Positions 28,127 to 36,662 of a DNA stretch of 64,000 bases are shown here, piece by piece; position 1 is the first letter of the stretch; every line of letters begins with the position of its first letter. Under the pieces are notes generated by a model that did no database searches, was not told the origin of the DNA, and was given only the letters and a program-made list of their open reading frames with translations. Source of the stretch: Flagellimonas maritima. GTDB lineage: Bacteria; Bacteroidota; Bacteroidia; Flavobacteriales; Flavobacteriaceae. The DNA lies in assembly GCF_003269425.1 (NCBI RefSeq), contig NZ_CP030104.1:3505001-3569000 (forward strand), in the 5' to 3' direction. A program made the translations under genes and the position numbers.

Positions 28127-28527
28127 GAAAAATGCTTTTTTACCAATGCTTTAAGCTTCACATCTGAAAGCGGTTTCTGAACCATATCGGTAATAATGGG
28201 ATTTTTAATCACAAGCCTAGCTGCGTCATGATCATCCACTGCTGCCAGCACTATGATAGTTATATTTTTCTTGAAATCGTCATTAAACTTTTTTTCGTAA
28301 TTCTCCAAGAATTCCCATCCATTCATGACGGGCATACTTACATCCAAAATTAATATACAGGGAAAGTTTTCCTTGTAGGAACAAGTTTCTAAAAATTCGA
28401 TGGCTTCTTGACCATTACGAGATGTATTTACCTGTAAATTTTTATCTAACTGTTTTACAAAAAATCTATTCAAGAAATTGGTGGTCTCGTCGTCGTCAAC
28501 AAGTAGAACTGATTTCAGCTTGCGCAA
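28123..28527 (-). CDS. Single-domain response regulator (receiver only)
   Basis: A 134-residue CheY-like receiver. The acidic pocket is in SVLLVDDDETTNF, the phospho-Asp in ILILDVSMPVMNGWEF (about 64), and the conserved Lys in DMVQKPLSDVKL, so it should be phosphorylatable. No output domain or kinase is nearby. There is no ATG in frame before the core: an in-frame stop lies 24 bases upstream, so I use the TTG at 28527. It overlaps the 3' end of the convergent gene by 4 bases. Confidence 0.85.
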   Translation of the reverse strand: MRKLKSVLLVDDDETTNFLNRFFVKQLDKNLQVNTSRNGQEAIEFLETCSYKENFPCILILDVSMPVMNGWEFLENYEKKFNDDFKKNITIIVLAAVDDHDAARLVIKNPIITDMVQKPLSDVKLKALVKKHFS

Positions 28528-28606
28528 ACTAAAGTAATTTTCATGTTGTTATACGATAAACGTACGAAATTCTTTCAATACTTTAAAGAAAAAAAATAAT
28601 AATAAA

Positions 28607-29272
28607 TTACCAGTCTATTAATGGTTTATCCATGCGTGCCAGTAGTGCATTTGTTTTACTAAAATGCTGATTTCCAAACCAAAAACCCCTATTTGCACTC
28701 AGTGGTGAAGGGTGGCCGGAAGTAAGGATATGGTGCTTTGTCTTGTCTATCAACGCCGATTTCTTCTTGGCAAACCCGCCCCACAATAAAAAAACAATAC
28801 CTTGCTGCCGTGTAGAAATTATTTTAATAACAGCATCTGTAAACTGTTCCCAACCTTTGTTTTGATGACTTCCTGCTTGGTGTGCCCTCACCGTCAACGT
28901 AGCGTTCAATAAAAGGACACCTTGCGCTGCCCAACGTTCCAAATTACCGCTTTTTGGATATGGTTTTTCCACATCGACCTTTACTTCTTTGAAGATATTG
29001 ACAAGCGATGGCGGATGCGGAATACCATCCTTTACGGAAAAGCACAAACCATTTGCCTGATTTGGTCCATGATAAGGGTCTTGTCCTATAATAACGACTT
29101 TGGTTTCGGAAAAGGGACAATGATCAAAGGCGGCGAATATATCCGAGCCTTTGGGATAACAGGTATATTGCTGATACTCCTGCTTTACAAATGCTGCCAA
29201 TTGATTAAAATACGGCTTTTGGAATTCTGGTTGTAGGTGGTTTTTCCAGCTAGGGTCTATGGAAACGTTCAT
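28607..29272 (-). CDS. ung: Uracil-DNA glycosylase
   Basis: A 221-residue family 1 UDG. The catalytic water-activating Asp is in VVIIGQDPYHGPNQANGLCF (about 61), the LLLNATLTV motif is present, and the HPSPLSANRGFW loop carries the second catalytic His (about 188). Removes uracil from DNA. Full length and complete. Divergently transcribed from the SDR gene at 29337. Confidence 0.97.
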   Translation of the reverse strand: MNVSIDPSWKNHLQPEFQKPYFNQLAAFVKQEYQQYTCYPKGSDIFAAFDHCPFSETKVVIIGQDPYHGPNQANGLCFSVKDGIPHPPSLVNIFKEVKVDVEKPYPKSGNLERWAAQGVLLLNATLTVRAHQAGSHQNKGWEQFTDAVIKIISTRQQGIVFLLWGGFAKKKSALIDKTKHHILTSGHPSPLSANRGFWFGNQHFSKTNALLARMDKPLIDW

Positions 29273-29336
29273 TGTGTTTATCTATTTTCTAAATATGGTA
29301 TCTTTCTTGGATGAAAATAACCTAAAATGCATTGTT

Positions 29337-29939
29337 ATGAAAATATTGATTATCGGCGGAAAAGGAACCATAGGAAAAAAAGTAACCGACCATTTTATAA
29401 AAGAGAACGAAGTTATTGTTGCGGCAAGAAACTCTGGTGATGTAACCGTAAATATTGAAGATAGTAAGGCTATCGAAAAAATGTTCAGAGAGGTAGGAAA
29501 GGTTGATGCGATAATATGTATAGCGGGCGAAGCTAAATGGGCTTCTTTTAACGAACTAAGCGAAGAAGATTATTATATAGGTATTCGAAGTAAGCTCATG
29601 GGACAGGTAAACCTGGTCCGTATTGGACAGGGCTTTCTCAAACCTGGCGGTTCCATTACACTTTCCACAGGTGTGCTTGCAGATGATCCCGTGGTAAGAA
29701 CAGCGAGTGCAGCAATGGTCAACGGCGGCATACACAGTTTTGCCCAGGCTGCTGCGTTGGAATTGGAACATGGACATCGACTCAATGTGGTCTCTCTGGA
29801 ATTGGTCGTGGATGCCTACGAAAAATACAAGGATTATTTTCAGGGCCACAATCCAATTTCGATGGAAAAAGCTATCAATGCTTATGTAAGAAGCGTTATG
29901 GGAAAAAGAAATGGCGAAATAATAAGGGTTTATACCTAA
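29337..29939 (+). CDS. Short-chain dehydrogenase/reductase family protein
   Basis: A 200-residue Rossmann protein. The ATG at 29337 begins MKILIIGGKGTIGKKVTDHF with the GxxGxxG motif; the extra upstream residues of a longer frame do not look coding. AGEAKWASFNELSEED and SIRSKLMG-like helices follow, but the usual SDR Tyr-xxx-Lys is missing: the equivalent region reads ASAAMVNGGIHSFAQAAALE. It may thus be an atypical or non-catalytic SDR. It resembles short SDRs of Bacteroidota annotated only by fold. Substrate unknown. Confidence 0.8.
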   Translation: MKILIIGGKGTIGKKVTDHFIKENEVIVAARNSGDVTVNIEDSKAIEKMFREVGKVDAIICIAGEAKWASFNELSEEDYYIGIRSKLMGQVNLVRIGQGFLKPGGSITLSTGVLADDPVVRTASAAMVNGGIHSFAQAAALELEHGHRLNVVSLELVVDAYEKYKDYFQGHNPISMEKAINAYVRSVMGKRNGEIIRVYT

Positions 29940-29946
29940 ATAGACC

Positions 29947-29974
29947 TTGTAAAATCACCTTTCCGTTATCTTTG
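29947..29974 (+). promoter_or_regulatory. Promoter of mutS2
   Basis: TTG at 29947-29949 and TATCTTTG at 29967-29974 with 17 bases between them match the Bacteroidota sigma-A pattern (TTG, 17-23 bases, TAnnTTTG). The start codon follows at 29993. Confidence 0.6.
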
Positions 29975-29992
29975 CCCCGCTATAAGAAGAAA

Positions 29993-32164
29993 ATGCAGCA
30001 TATTAACGACAAAACACTTCAAGATTTAGAATTTCCCACTGTATTGGAACAGGTTTCAGCCCGTTGCAATACAGAGTTGGGTAAAAATACAGCACTTGAT
30101 AGTAAACCGATTATAGATAGGGAGCACCTATTGGAAGTGCTAGGGCAGACCTCAGAATATTTGGCTTCATTTTCCAATGATAACCGTATTCCAAACCATG
30201 GTTTTGATAGTATAAACGGAGAGCTGAAATTATTGAAGATTGAAAATACCACATTGGAAATTCCAGGATTTCGAAGAATCGGGACTATTTGCAAAACGGT
30301 GGTTCTGCACCAAAAGTTCTTTAAGAAATTCAAGGAGTACTATCCATTGCTTTACAAGAGAACTGAAGCGTTGGAAAACAATACTGAAATATCAGCTTCC
30401 GTTGATGATGTTATCGACAAGTTTGGTGAAATAAGGGATAGTGCATCAGAGGGGTTGCGCCTTATTCGTATGCAGATCAATGAGGTACGCGGTAAAATAA
30501 ACCAAAGTTTTGGTGTCGCGCTTTCCCGATATCAATCTTCAGACTTTTTAGATGAAATAAAAGAGTCCGTAGTGGAAAACAGAAGGGTTCTGGCAGTAAA
30601 GGCCATGTATCGCAGAAAGGTGAAAGGTACTGTGATGGGCACTTCCAAAACAGGGAGTATCGTTTACATTGTACCGGAGACCACTCTTGCCTATACACGG
30701 GAGCTCAATAACCTGGAATTTGAGGAAAAAGAGGAAATCCAACACATCCTTAATCAACTTACCAATTACATAAGACCTTTCCATGCGTTATTAAGTGTCT
30801 ATCAAAATTATCTGGTCCATATTGATATAACGGCGGCAAAGGCAAAATACGCGTTGGACATAAATGCGCTGCTACCGGAAATCAATACGGAAAGAAAATT
30901 ATTCATCCGAGACGCCTATCACCCGTTGCTCTATCTTTCCAACAAACTTAAAAATGAGAAAACGTGGCCGCAGACCATCCAGCTACATAGCGAAAATAGG
31001 ATCATAGTCATTTCAGGGCCAAACGCTGGCGGAAAAAGTATCACCTTGAAAACCATTGGTCTGCTTCAGGTAATGCTGCAGAGCGGAATGCTCATTCCCG
31101 TTCATGAAAGAAGCACTGTTTGCCTGTTCGATAAGATTTTGACTGATATTGGCGATAATCAGTCCATAGAAAACCATTTGAGCACCTACAGTTACCGGTT
31201 GAAAAATATGAACCAGTTTCTAAAAAAGTGTAATGACAAGACGCTGTTTTTGATCGATGAGTTTGGCACCGGTAGCGACCCTGAACTGGGCGGGGCACTG
31301 GCAGAGACATTTTTGGAAGTTTTCTATGAGCGCGGGGCCTACGGGGTCATCACTACGCATTATGCCAACCTAAAAGCGCTGGCCAATGAGTTGCCACATG
31401 CCACCAATGCCAACATGCTCTTTAATTCCAAAACCTTGGAACCAACGTTTCAATTGATTTTGGGCGAAGCGGGAAGTTCATTTACGTTTGAGGTGGCCCA
31501 GAAGAACGGTATCCCCTACTCGCTCATTAACAGGTCAAAGAAAAAGATTGAAAAGGGGAAAGTACGTTTTGATGAGACCATTGCAAAGTTGCAAAAAGAG
31601 CGTTCCAAAATGGCGCAGACGGGTTCAAGATTACAGGATGAAGAAACAAAAGCAAGGGAAGAAGCAGCAAAACTGGAAAAATTGAACACCAAGGTAAAGA
31701 CCAAGTTGGAAAACTACCAAGAACTGTACGACCATAACCAACGGATGATTCATTTGGGCGATAAGGTGAACACCGTTGCCGAAAAATACTTTTTGGACCA
31801 AAAGAAACGGCCCTTAATTTCCGAGTTGTTGCGCATTGTAGAAACGGAAAACAGCAAGCGTAAAAAAACCTCTGCAAAACAAGCAAAGGCCAAACAGGTA
31901 CAAAAAAAACAGATTGCCCAAGAACTGGAAAAGAAAATCGTTACGGTAAGGCAAGAAAAAAAGGTCGCGCAAAAGAAAGCCATCCAAACAAAGAAGGACA
32001 AGCCTAGACCCGTGTTTAAAATTGGTGATCGCGTGCGTATGTTCGATGGAAAAGCGGTGGGCAGTATTGACGCGCTCGAAAAGAACAAGGCCATTGTCAA
32101 CTACGGTATCTTTACCACCAATGTAAGCGTAGAGCAATTGGAATTGGTCGAAGCCAAAAAATAA
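29993..32164 (+). CDS. mutS2: MutS2 ATPase, without Smr domain
   Basis: About 723 residues. I start at the ATG at 29993 (MQHINDKTLQDLEF), downstream of the promoter TATCTTTG; the longer frame starts inside that promoter. It carries the lever and clamp helices, Walker A VISGPNAGGKSITLKTIG (about 342), Walker B TLFLIDEFGTGSDPELGG (about 421), a long charged coiled coil and a small SH3-like end (FKIGDRVRMFDGKAVGSI). The C-terminal Smr nuclease domain of Bacillus MutS2 is absent, as is common in Flavobacteriia. MutS2 acts on branched DNA and stalled or collided ribosomes. It is the last chromosomal gene before the cassette array. Confidence 0.93.
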   Translation: MQHINDKTLQDLEFPTVLEQVSARCNTELGKNTALDSKPIIDREHLLEVLGQTSEYLASFSNDNRIPNHGFDSINGELKLLKIENTTLEIPGFRRIGTICKTVVLHQKFFKKFKEYYPLLYKRTEALENNTEISASVDDVIDKFGEIRDSASEGLRLIRMQINEVRGKINQSFGVALSRYQSSDFLDEIKESVVENRRVLAVKAMYRRKVKGTVMGTSKTGSIVYIVPETTLAYTRELNNLEFEEKEEIQHILNQLTNYIRPFHALLSVYQNYLVHIDITAAKAKYALDINALLPEINTERKLFIRDAYHPLLYLSNKLKNEKTWPQTIQLHSENRIIVISGPNAGGKSITLKTIGLLQVMLQSGMLIPVHERSTVCLFDKILTDIGDNQSIENHLSTYSYRLKNMNQFLKKCNDKTLFLIDEFGTGSDPELGGALAETFLEVFYERGAYGVITTHYANLKALANELPHATNANMLFNSKTLEPTFQLILGEAGSSFTFEVAQKNGIPYSLINRSKKKIEKGKVRFDETIAKLQKERSKMAQTGSRLQDEETKAREEAAKLEKLNTKVKTKLENYQELYDHNQRMIHLGDKVNTVAEKYFLDQKKRPLISELLRIVETENSKRKKTSAKQAKAKQVQKKQIAQELEKKIVTVRQEKKVAQKKAIQTKKDKPRPVFKIGDRVRMFDGKAVGSIDALEKNKAIVNYGIFTTNVSVEQLELVEAKK

Positions 32165-32425
32165 CTTTTTCTTGTCAATGGAATTCCAAGCCTAACATAG
32201 AAGGGTCTTGAAAAGGATTTTTACATGCAATCACAGCTAGAGAAATAAGCAAATCATACAAAAGGTGTATGATAACCCTTTTATAATAGGTTATCTAAAA
32301 AGTACTTAAAAAGTGTTATATAACTGATATTCCTTTTTGGATATAAGTACTTTTTTGGATAGGTTTATATATACAAACGTTGGCAGCAAGCTAACGAAAT
32401 AGAAATCGAAAAAATAATATAATAA

Positions 32426-33634
32426 ATGGCGAATAGTAATCTAACAGCAGCCAAACGTGCTAAGAACGATGAGTTCTACACGCAGTACCACGATATAGAG
32501 AAAGAGATAAACGCCTACCTCGATTACAGCCCTGATGTGTTCAAAGGCAAGACCATTTTACTGCCGTGCGATGATCCTGAGTGGAGTAACTTCACAAAGT
32601 TCTTTGCACAGAACTTTGAGCGGTTTGGTCTTAAGAAACTCATTAGCACCAGCTATGCTGTAGATAGCAAACTTTACAAGGGCGGTTACCAAGTGACCAT
32701 GTTCGAAGAAAGCGCCCCACAGTACGATAGCAGCAAGACCCGAACAAAGGGCAAGATATTTACCCTGGCCCGCGACATATCTGGCGATGGAAAGATAGAT
32801 GTTGACGACCTAGAATGGAATTACCTAGAAGGTGATGGCGATTTTAAAAGTGATGAGGTAAAAGCGCTACGCAATGAGGCCGACATCATCATTACTAACC
32901 CACCTTTTTCGCTGTTCCGTGATTTTTTAGCATGGATACTTGAGGCTGATAAACAGTTTGTCATTATTGGTAACATGAATGCAATTACCTATAAAGAGGT
33001 GTTTCCTTTAATTAAGGAGAACAAGATGTGGTTAGGTGCAACAGGTAATGGTAATGATATGGTGTTTGCAGTACCTCCAGGCACTGAAGTTGATGAAAAA
33101 GACAAACAGAAAGCTGCACGCTTAGGATATGTCGGAGACTATACGCGCTTAGGAAATTCCTGTTGGTTTACTACCATAGATCATGGAAGACGTCATCAAC
33201 CAATGCAACTGATGTCCATGGCGGATAATCAACGTTTCAATAAGAAGCTTAAAAGTAAAAGTGGTTCATTTCAGCAATATGATAATTATAATGCAATAGA
33301 AGTGCCATTTACCGATGCTATACCAAGTGATTTCAATGGAGCAATGGGAGTGCCAATTAGCTTTTTAGACAAATACAATCCCGATCAATTTGAGATAGTT
33401 GGTTTGACAGCTGGAAGAGATGAGTTTGAATGTAGACCAACCAAAAGGTATATCAACCCAATTCAGCATAATCCCAATGGAAGTACATCCAACGGAAGTA
33501 AAGCAAATACACGGTCTACTTTAAGATTAGAAAATATTCCCAATGCTATTTACTACACAGCCGAGAATGCTGATGGCCCAATGGCTATCGTCTATGCTCG
33601 AATTTTGATTCAACACAAGAACCCAATCAAATGA
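32426..33634 (+). CDS. EcoRI-family adenine-specific DNA methyltransferase (cassette 1)
   Basis: A 402-residue enzyme of the M.EcoRI family. The start has [20 protein letters not shown], then [20 protein letters not shown] (SAM-binding region), and the catalytic motif IV as [17 protein letters not shown] near residue 155. It would methylate adenine in a specific DNA sequence. Its stop overlaps the start of the DUF262/HNH gene (ATGA), so the two are one unit, most simply a restriction-modification-like pair. It starts 47 bases after the cassette crossover. Cassette-borne methylases can protect the host or stabilise the array. Confidence 0.9.
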   Translation: MANSNLTAAKRAKNDEFYTQYHDIEKEINAYLDYSPDVFKGKTILLPCDDPEWSNFTKFFAQNFERFGLKKLISTSYAVDSKLYKGGYQVTMFEESAPQYDSSKTRTKGKIFTLARDISGDGKIDVDDLEWNYLEGDGDFKSDEVKALRNEADIIITNPPFSLFRDFLAWILEADKQFVIIGNMNAITYKEVFPLIKENKMWLGATGNGNDMVFAVPPGTEVDEKDKQKAARLGYVGDYTRLGNSCWFTTIDHGRRHQPMQLMSMADNQRFNKKLKSKSGSFQQYDNYNAIEVPFTDAIPSDFNGAMGVPISFLDKYNPDQFEIVGLTAGRDEFECRPTKRYINPIQHNPNGSTSNGSKANTRSTLRLENIPNAIYYTAENADGPMAIVYARILIQHKNPIK

Positions 33635-34794
33635 AAACTACTCTGAAAACTGATATCACCATAGCAGCTATCTGCGATGGCTTTGTGTACAACGAACTGG
33701 AGGGCAAGGGACTTTTCGGGTTAGCAGGCCAACTGACCATACAGCCCGAATACCAGCGTAACTACATCTATGCCGATGGCAAAAGGGATGTGGCTGTCAT
33801 CGACTCGCTATTGAAGGAATACCCCTTGGGGCTCATCTACTTTGTAAAGGTGGACAAGGGTAAGTATGAAGTACTGGACGGACAACAACGCATTACCAGT
33901 TTCGGGCGGTATGTTACCAACCGCTTTGCCGTAAAAGACGAGAACGGAATGGAGCAGTATTTCAGCGGCATCTCTAAAGACAAGCAAGAGCGAATACTTA
34001 ACACCAAATTAACCATTTATGAGTGCGAAGGCGAGGAGAGCGAGATAAAGGAATGGTTCAAGACCATCAATATTGCAGGTGTTCCTCTCAATGCGCAGGA
34101 ATTACTCAACGCCATCTATTCGGGGCCTTTCGTCACCTTGGCAAAGGAGGAGTTCAGCAATACACAAAATGCCAACATTCAGAAATGGGCCGCCTATGTA
34201 AAGGGTAGCGCTAACAGGCAGGAGTTTCTGCAATGCGCGCTCGATTGGGTTAGTAAAGGCAATATAGACAACTACATGAGCCTCCACCGCAAGGACTCCA
34301 ACATCAATGAACTGAAGATCTACTTCAACAGCGTTATCGATTGGGTAAGCACCACCTTCTTAGATGTAGAAAAGGAAATGTGCGGGCTGGAATGGGGCCG
34401 CCTATATGAACAACACCATAAAAAGCCCTACGATCCCAAGAAAGTATCAGAGCAGGTACAAGCGTTGATAGAAGATTCATTTGTCACGGATAATAAGGGA
34501 ATCTTTGAATACACTCTCGGAGGCTCAACGGACACTAAACTATTGAACGTGCGTATTTTCAGTGAGGCCACCAAAAAGTCGGTATACGCTAAGCAATCCA
34601 AGGAAGCTGAAAAAAAAGGAATCTCCAATTGTTCGTATTGCGCTATTGGGCACGATGCTAACAAAACCAAAATTTGGGCATTTAAAGACATGGATGCAGA
34701 CCATGTGACTGCATGGAGCAAAGGTGGAGCAACTGACGTTAAGAATTGTGAAATGCTGTGCAAGTCGCACAATCGAGCTAAAGGAAATCGATAA
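33631..34794 (+). CDS. DUF262 plus HNH endonuclease-like protein (cassette 1)
   Basis: A 387-residue protein. Its N-terminal DUF262 domain has [20 protein letters not shown] and [18 protein letters not shown] (the DGQQR motif of ParB/GmrS-like nucleotide-using domains). Its C-terminal HNH nuclease has CSYC, then [20 protein letters not shown] and [11 protein letters not shown]. The pair with the EcoRI-type methylase suggests a restriction system, or a GmrSD-like modified-DNA nuclease controlled by the methylase. It is coupled to the methylase by a 4-base overlap. The attC of the cassette begins 10 bases after the stop. Confidence 0.88.
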   Translation: MKTTLKTDITIAAICDGFVYNELEGKGLFGLAGQLTIQPEYQRNYIYADGKRDVAVIDSLLKEYPLGLIYFVKVDKGKYEVLDGQQRITSFGRYVTNRFAVKDENGMEQYFSGISKDKQERILNTKLTIYECEGEESEIKEWFKTINIAGVPLNAQELLNAIYSGPFVTLAKEEFSNTQNANIQKWAAYVKGSANRQEFLQCALDWVSKGNIDNYMSLHRKDSNINELKIYFNSVIDWVSTTFLDVEKEMCGLEWGRLYEQHHKKPYDPKKVSEQVQALIEDSFVTDNKGIFEYTLGGSTDTKLLNVRIFSEATKKSVYAKQSKEAEKKGISNCSYCAIGHDANKTKIWAFKDMDADHVTAWSKGGATDVKNCEMLCKSHNRAKGNR

Positions 34795-34803
34795 AAAATG
34801 CCA

Positions 34804-34861
34804 GCTGCCAACAAAACCTATACGCAATACCCTTCGGGATACTGCGCATAGCCAAACCGTT
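34804..34861 (+). other. attC of cassette 1
   Basis: A compact 58-base site. R'' GCTGCCAAC is the complement of the cassette start GTTGGCAGC at 32379. The arms (CCTATACGCAATACCC and GGATACTGCGCATAGCC around a TTCG loop) fold into a hairpin with unpaired bases, as in classical short attC sites. It ends at AACCGTT. Confidence 0.85.
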
Positions 34862-35138
34862 CAGGTCAATTCGGCCGGCGCCGACCCGCGTTGCTATATT
34901 TTGCTTCGCAAAATCCCGCCCCACGGGAAATCGACCTGAACGGAAGCGCTGTACCAAATTGCTTTTCCCCCTCTCCAGGTCCGGCGCCCGGCCAGATAAC
35001 CCAGTGCGCAGGGTCGAACTGACATGAACACCTGGCCATAAGCAATTTGGCACGGCCTTACCCGTATTTTGCCCTTTATGGCTATCTTAGATACCCAACA
35101 GAACAAAATCCACGGCCGCACTGCGTATAGCGCTTCCG
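34860..35138 (+). repeat. Gene-less cassette, copy A (279 bp)
   Basis: First of seven near-identical units. It begins TTCAGGTC after the crossover G, has about 73 bases of spacer, then an attC of about 206 bases opening with R'' GACCTGAAC (34933-34941), the complement of its own start. Outer arms GGAAGCGCT and AGCGCTTCC close the attC hairpin, and CCAAATTGC/GCAATTTGG form an inner stem. Visibly GC-richer than flanking genes. Small open frames across it are not believable genes. Confidence 0.85.
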
Positions 35139-35165
35139 TTAGGCAAAATTTGAAAAACAATCCGT

Positions 35166-36377
35166 TTGAAACGAAATTTAAAGTCATATACCAACTTTCT
35201 AAATGAACTATTAGTTCTTGAAAGATTCTATTTCGCTACAAAATACGCATATGAAGAAACCGAAAATGTAATAAACTTTATTCGGAATAATAAGCTAAAA
35301 TTTGCCAAAGAAACTGACTTTGGACTAACTGTAGGAAAACCTAATCCGTTCAGCGTAAAAAAAAGAGCAAGAACAACTCGGAGAAATATAATATTGGAAA
35401 TTATATATGTTAGAATTGTTTCTGCTTTAGAAGTTCTGTTAGTTGACTTAATACGAGACGTATTTATTCTAACTAAAGAACCTTTTAAAAGACAAGACAT
35501 AAAACATCAATTCTCTCAAGGAGAACTTTTATCACTTGATTCAACTACTTCTATTTTAAATATGATAATTAATAAAGAATGTAGAAAATTAAGTAGTGGA
35601 GGCTACAACGACATTGTAAAGTACTATAAGAGACATTTTAATATCGAAATAGGTAGTTTTCATCCAGGAAATAAAAGAATGGAAGAAATACACGACAGAC
35701 GTCATTTACTTGTCCATAAACTAGGAAAAACTGACAAAGCTTATAGAAAAAAGTATAACACAACAAGTACTTCTGTATTTATAAACGAAGAGTATCTTCT
35801 TGAAACTATATCGGATTTAAGGTCTTTTTCCTCTCTTCTAAAAAATCAATTAGATTATCGGTTGAATAATGACTTCAATAAACCAACTAAAAAACAGTCA
35901 TTATCTAAAAAAATGAGAGTTATAGAATTACATCATCCAGAAAATTATGAATTCGAATTTTTATCAAAAGACTATGAATTTTGGGCTGGAGATGAATATT
36001 GTAAGTCCAACAGTATTATAAAAAAAATAGAGAAAGTAGATTTGGAGACAACCAAATTAGAAGTAGTTGGAGAAGTTCAAGTTCTAAAGTCATTTTTAAG
36101 ACTTATAAGAAGAAGATGTAAAAAGAATGGTTTTGAGTTTAAAGAAAAAGGACTTTCAAACGACAACAATAATGGTGGTTTTTCACAAAAATTGTTGGAC
36201 GAAGAGCTGATTTTAAAAATTAAAAGTGAGCTTCCTGAACAACCTTGGGAGAAAGGAATCCATAAATTAATCGCCACAAAACTGAATGTTTCTAACAAAA
36301 TAAGTTCAAGTGGAATACAACAACTTATAGCAAATGGAGATTTCAAAATGCAGATTGATGGTAAGATTGTGGAATAA
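35166..36377 (+). CDS. HEPN-motif protein of unknown target (cassette 2)
   Basis: A 403-residue soluble protein. The helical N-terminal half contains IYVRIVSALEVLLVDLIRDV and the segment EEIHDRRHLLVHKLGKTD, whose R-x4-H is the HEPN ribonuclease signature. HEPN proteins commonly cut RNA in toxin-antitoxin and anti-phage systems. The C-terminal half (FSQKLLDEELILKIKSELP) resembles no domain I know. No ATG is available before the core: a stop codon lies 15 bases upstream in frame, so it begins with TTG at 35166, 28 bases after the crossover. It is the only gene of its cassette, so any antidote would have to be internal or elsewhere. Confidence 0.7.
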   Translation: MKRNLKSYTNFLNELLVLERFYFATKYAYEETENVINFIRNNKLKFAKETDFGLTVGKPNPFSVKKRARTTRRNIILEIIYVRIVSALEVLLVDLIRDVFILTKEPFKRQDIKHQFSQGELLSLDSTTSILNMIINKECRKLSSGGYNDIVKYYKRHFNIEIGSFHPGNKRMEEIHDRRHLLVHKLGKTDKAYRKKYNTTSTSVFINEEYLLETISDLRSFSSLLKNQLDYRLNNDFNKPTKKQSLSKKMRVIELHHPENYEFEFLSKDYEFWAGDEYCKSNSIIKKIEKVDLETTKLEVVGEVQVLKSFLRLIRRRCKKNGFEFKEKGLSNDNNNGGFSQKLLDEELILKIKSELPEQPWEKGIHKLIATKLNVSNKISSSGIQQLIANGDFKMQIDGKIVE

Positions 36378-36397
36378 AAACTTTGCCTAACAATGTA

Positions 36398-36662
36398 TCC
36401 TATGAAAAGCCCTAGTCCAGTTCTCTAAAGTTAAGTAATATTTTCTTTTTGCCTTAAACCACTTTTTTTCTTTTAATATAACTTGCTCGGCATCCTATAT
36501 GTGATACACTTTTTTTTGTGTTCACCAGCATCTGTACGATCATAAGCTATAATAAGTTTGGTCACTTGCTAACCGATGTGATCCCTGCCATGGGCAAGGT
36601 CACCTACATTGTTCTGTGATCCAAACTTCTCTACTTCCATTGTGAGCTTTGTTATGGTTTTA
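36398..36662 (-). ncRNA. Candidate bridge-RNA region of IS copy 1
   Basis: IS110 elements encode a structured bridge RNA in their longer non-coding end; in the IS1111 branch this lies downstream of the transposase. This 265-base end is conserved between both copies and adjoins a CCCCTAT/ATAGGGG hairpin at the transposase stop (36674-36690). The position supports the call; I did not derive the loops that would pair with the target. Confidence 0.35.

Noticed and set aside
32165..32379. An attI site upstream of the first cassette
   Set aside because: The bases before GTTGGCAGC show no integrase-binding repeats or divergent intI gene that I can recognise, so only a border is called.
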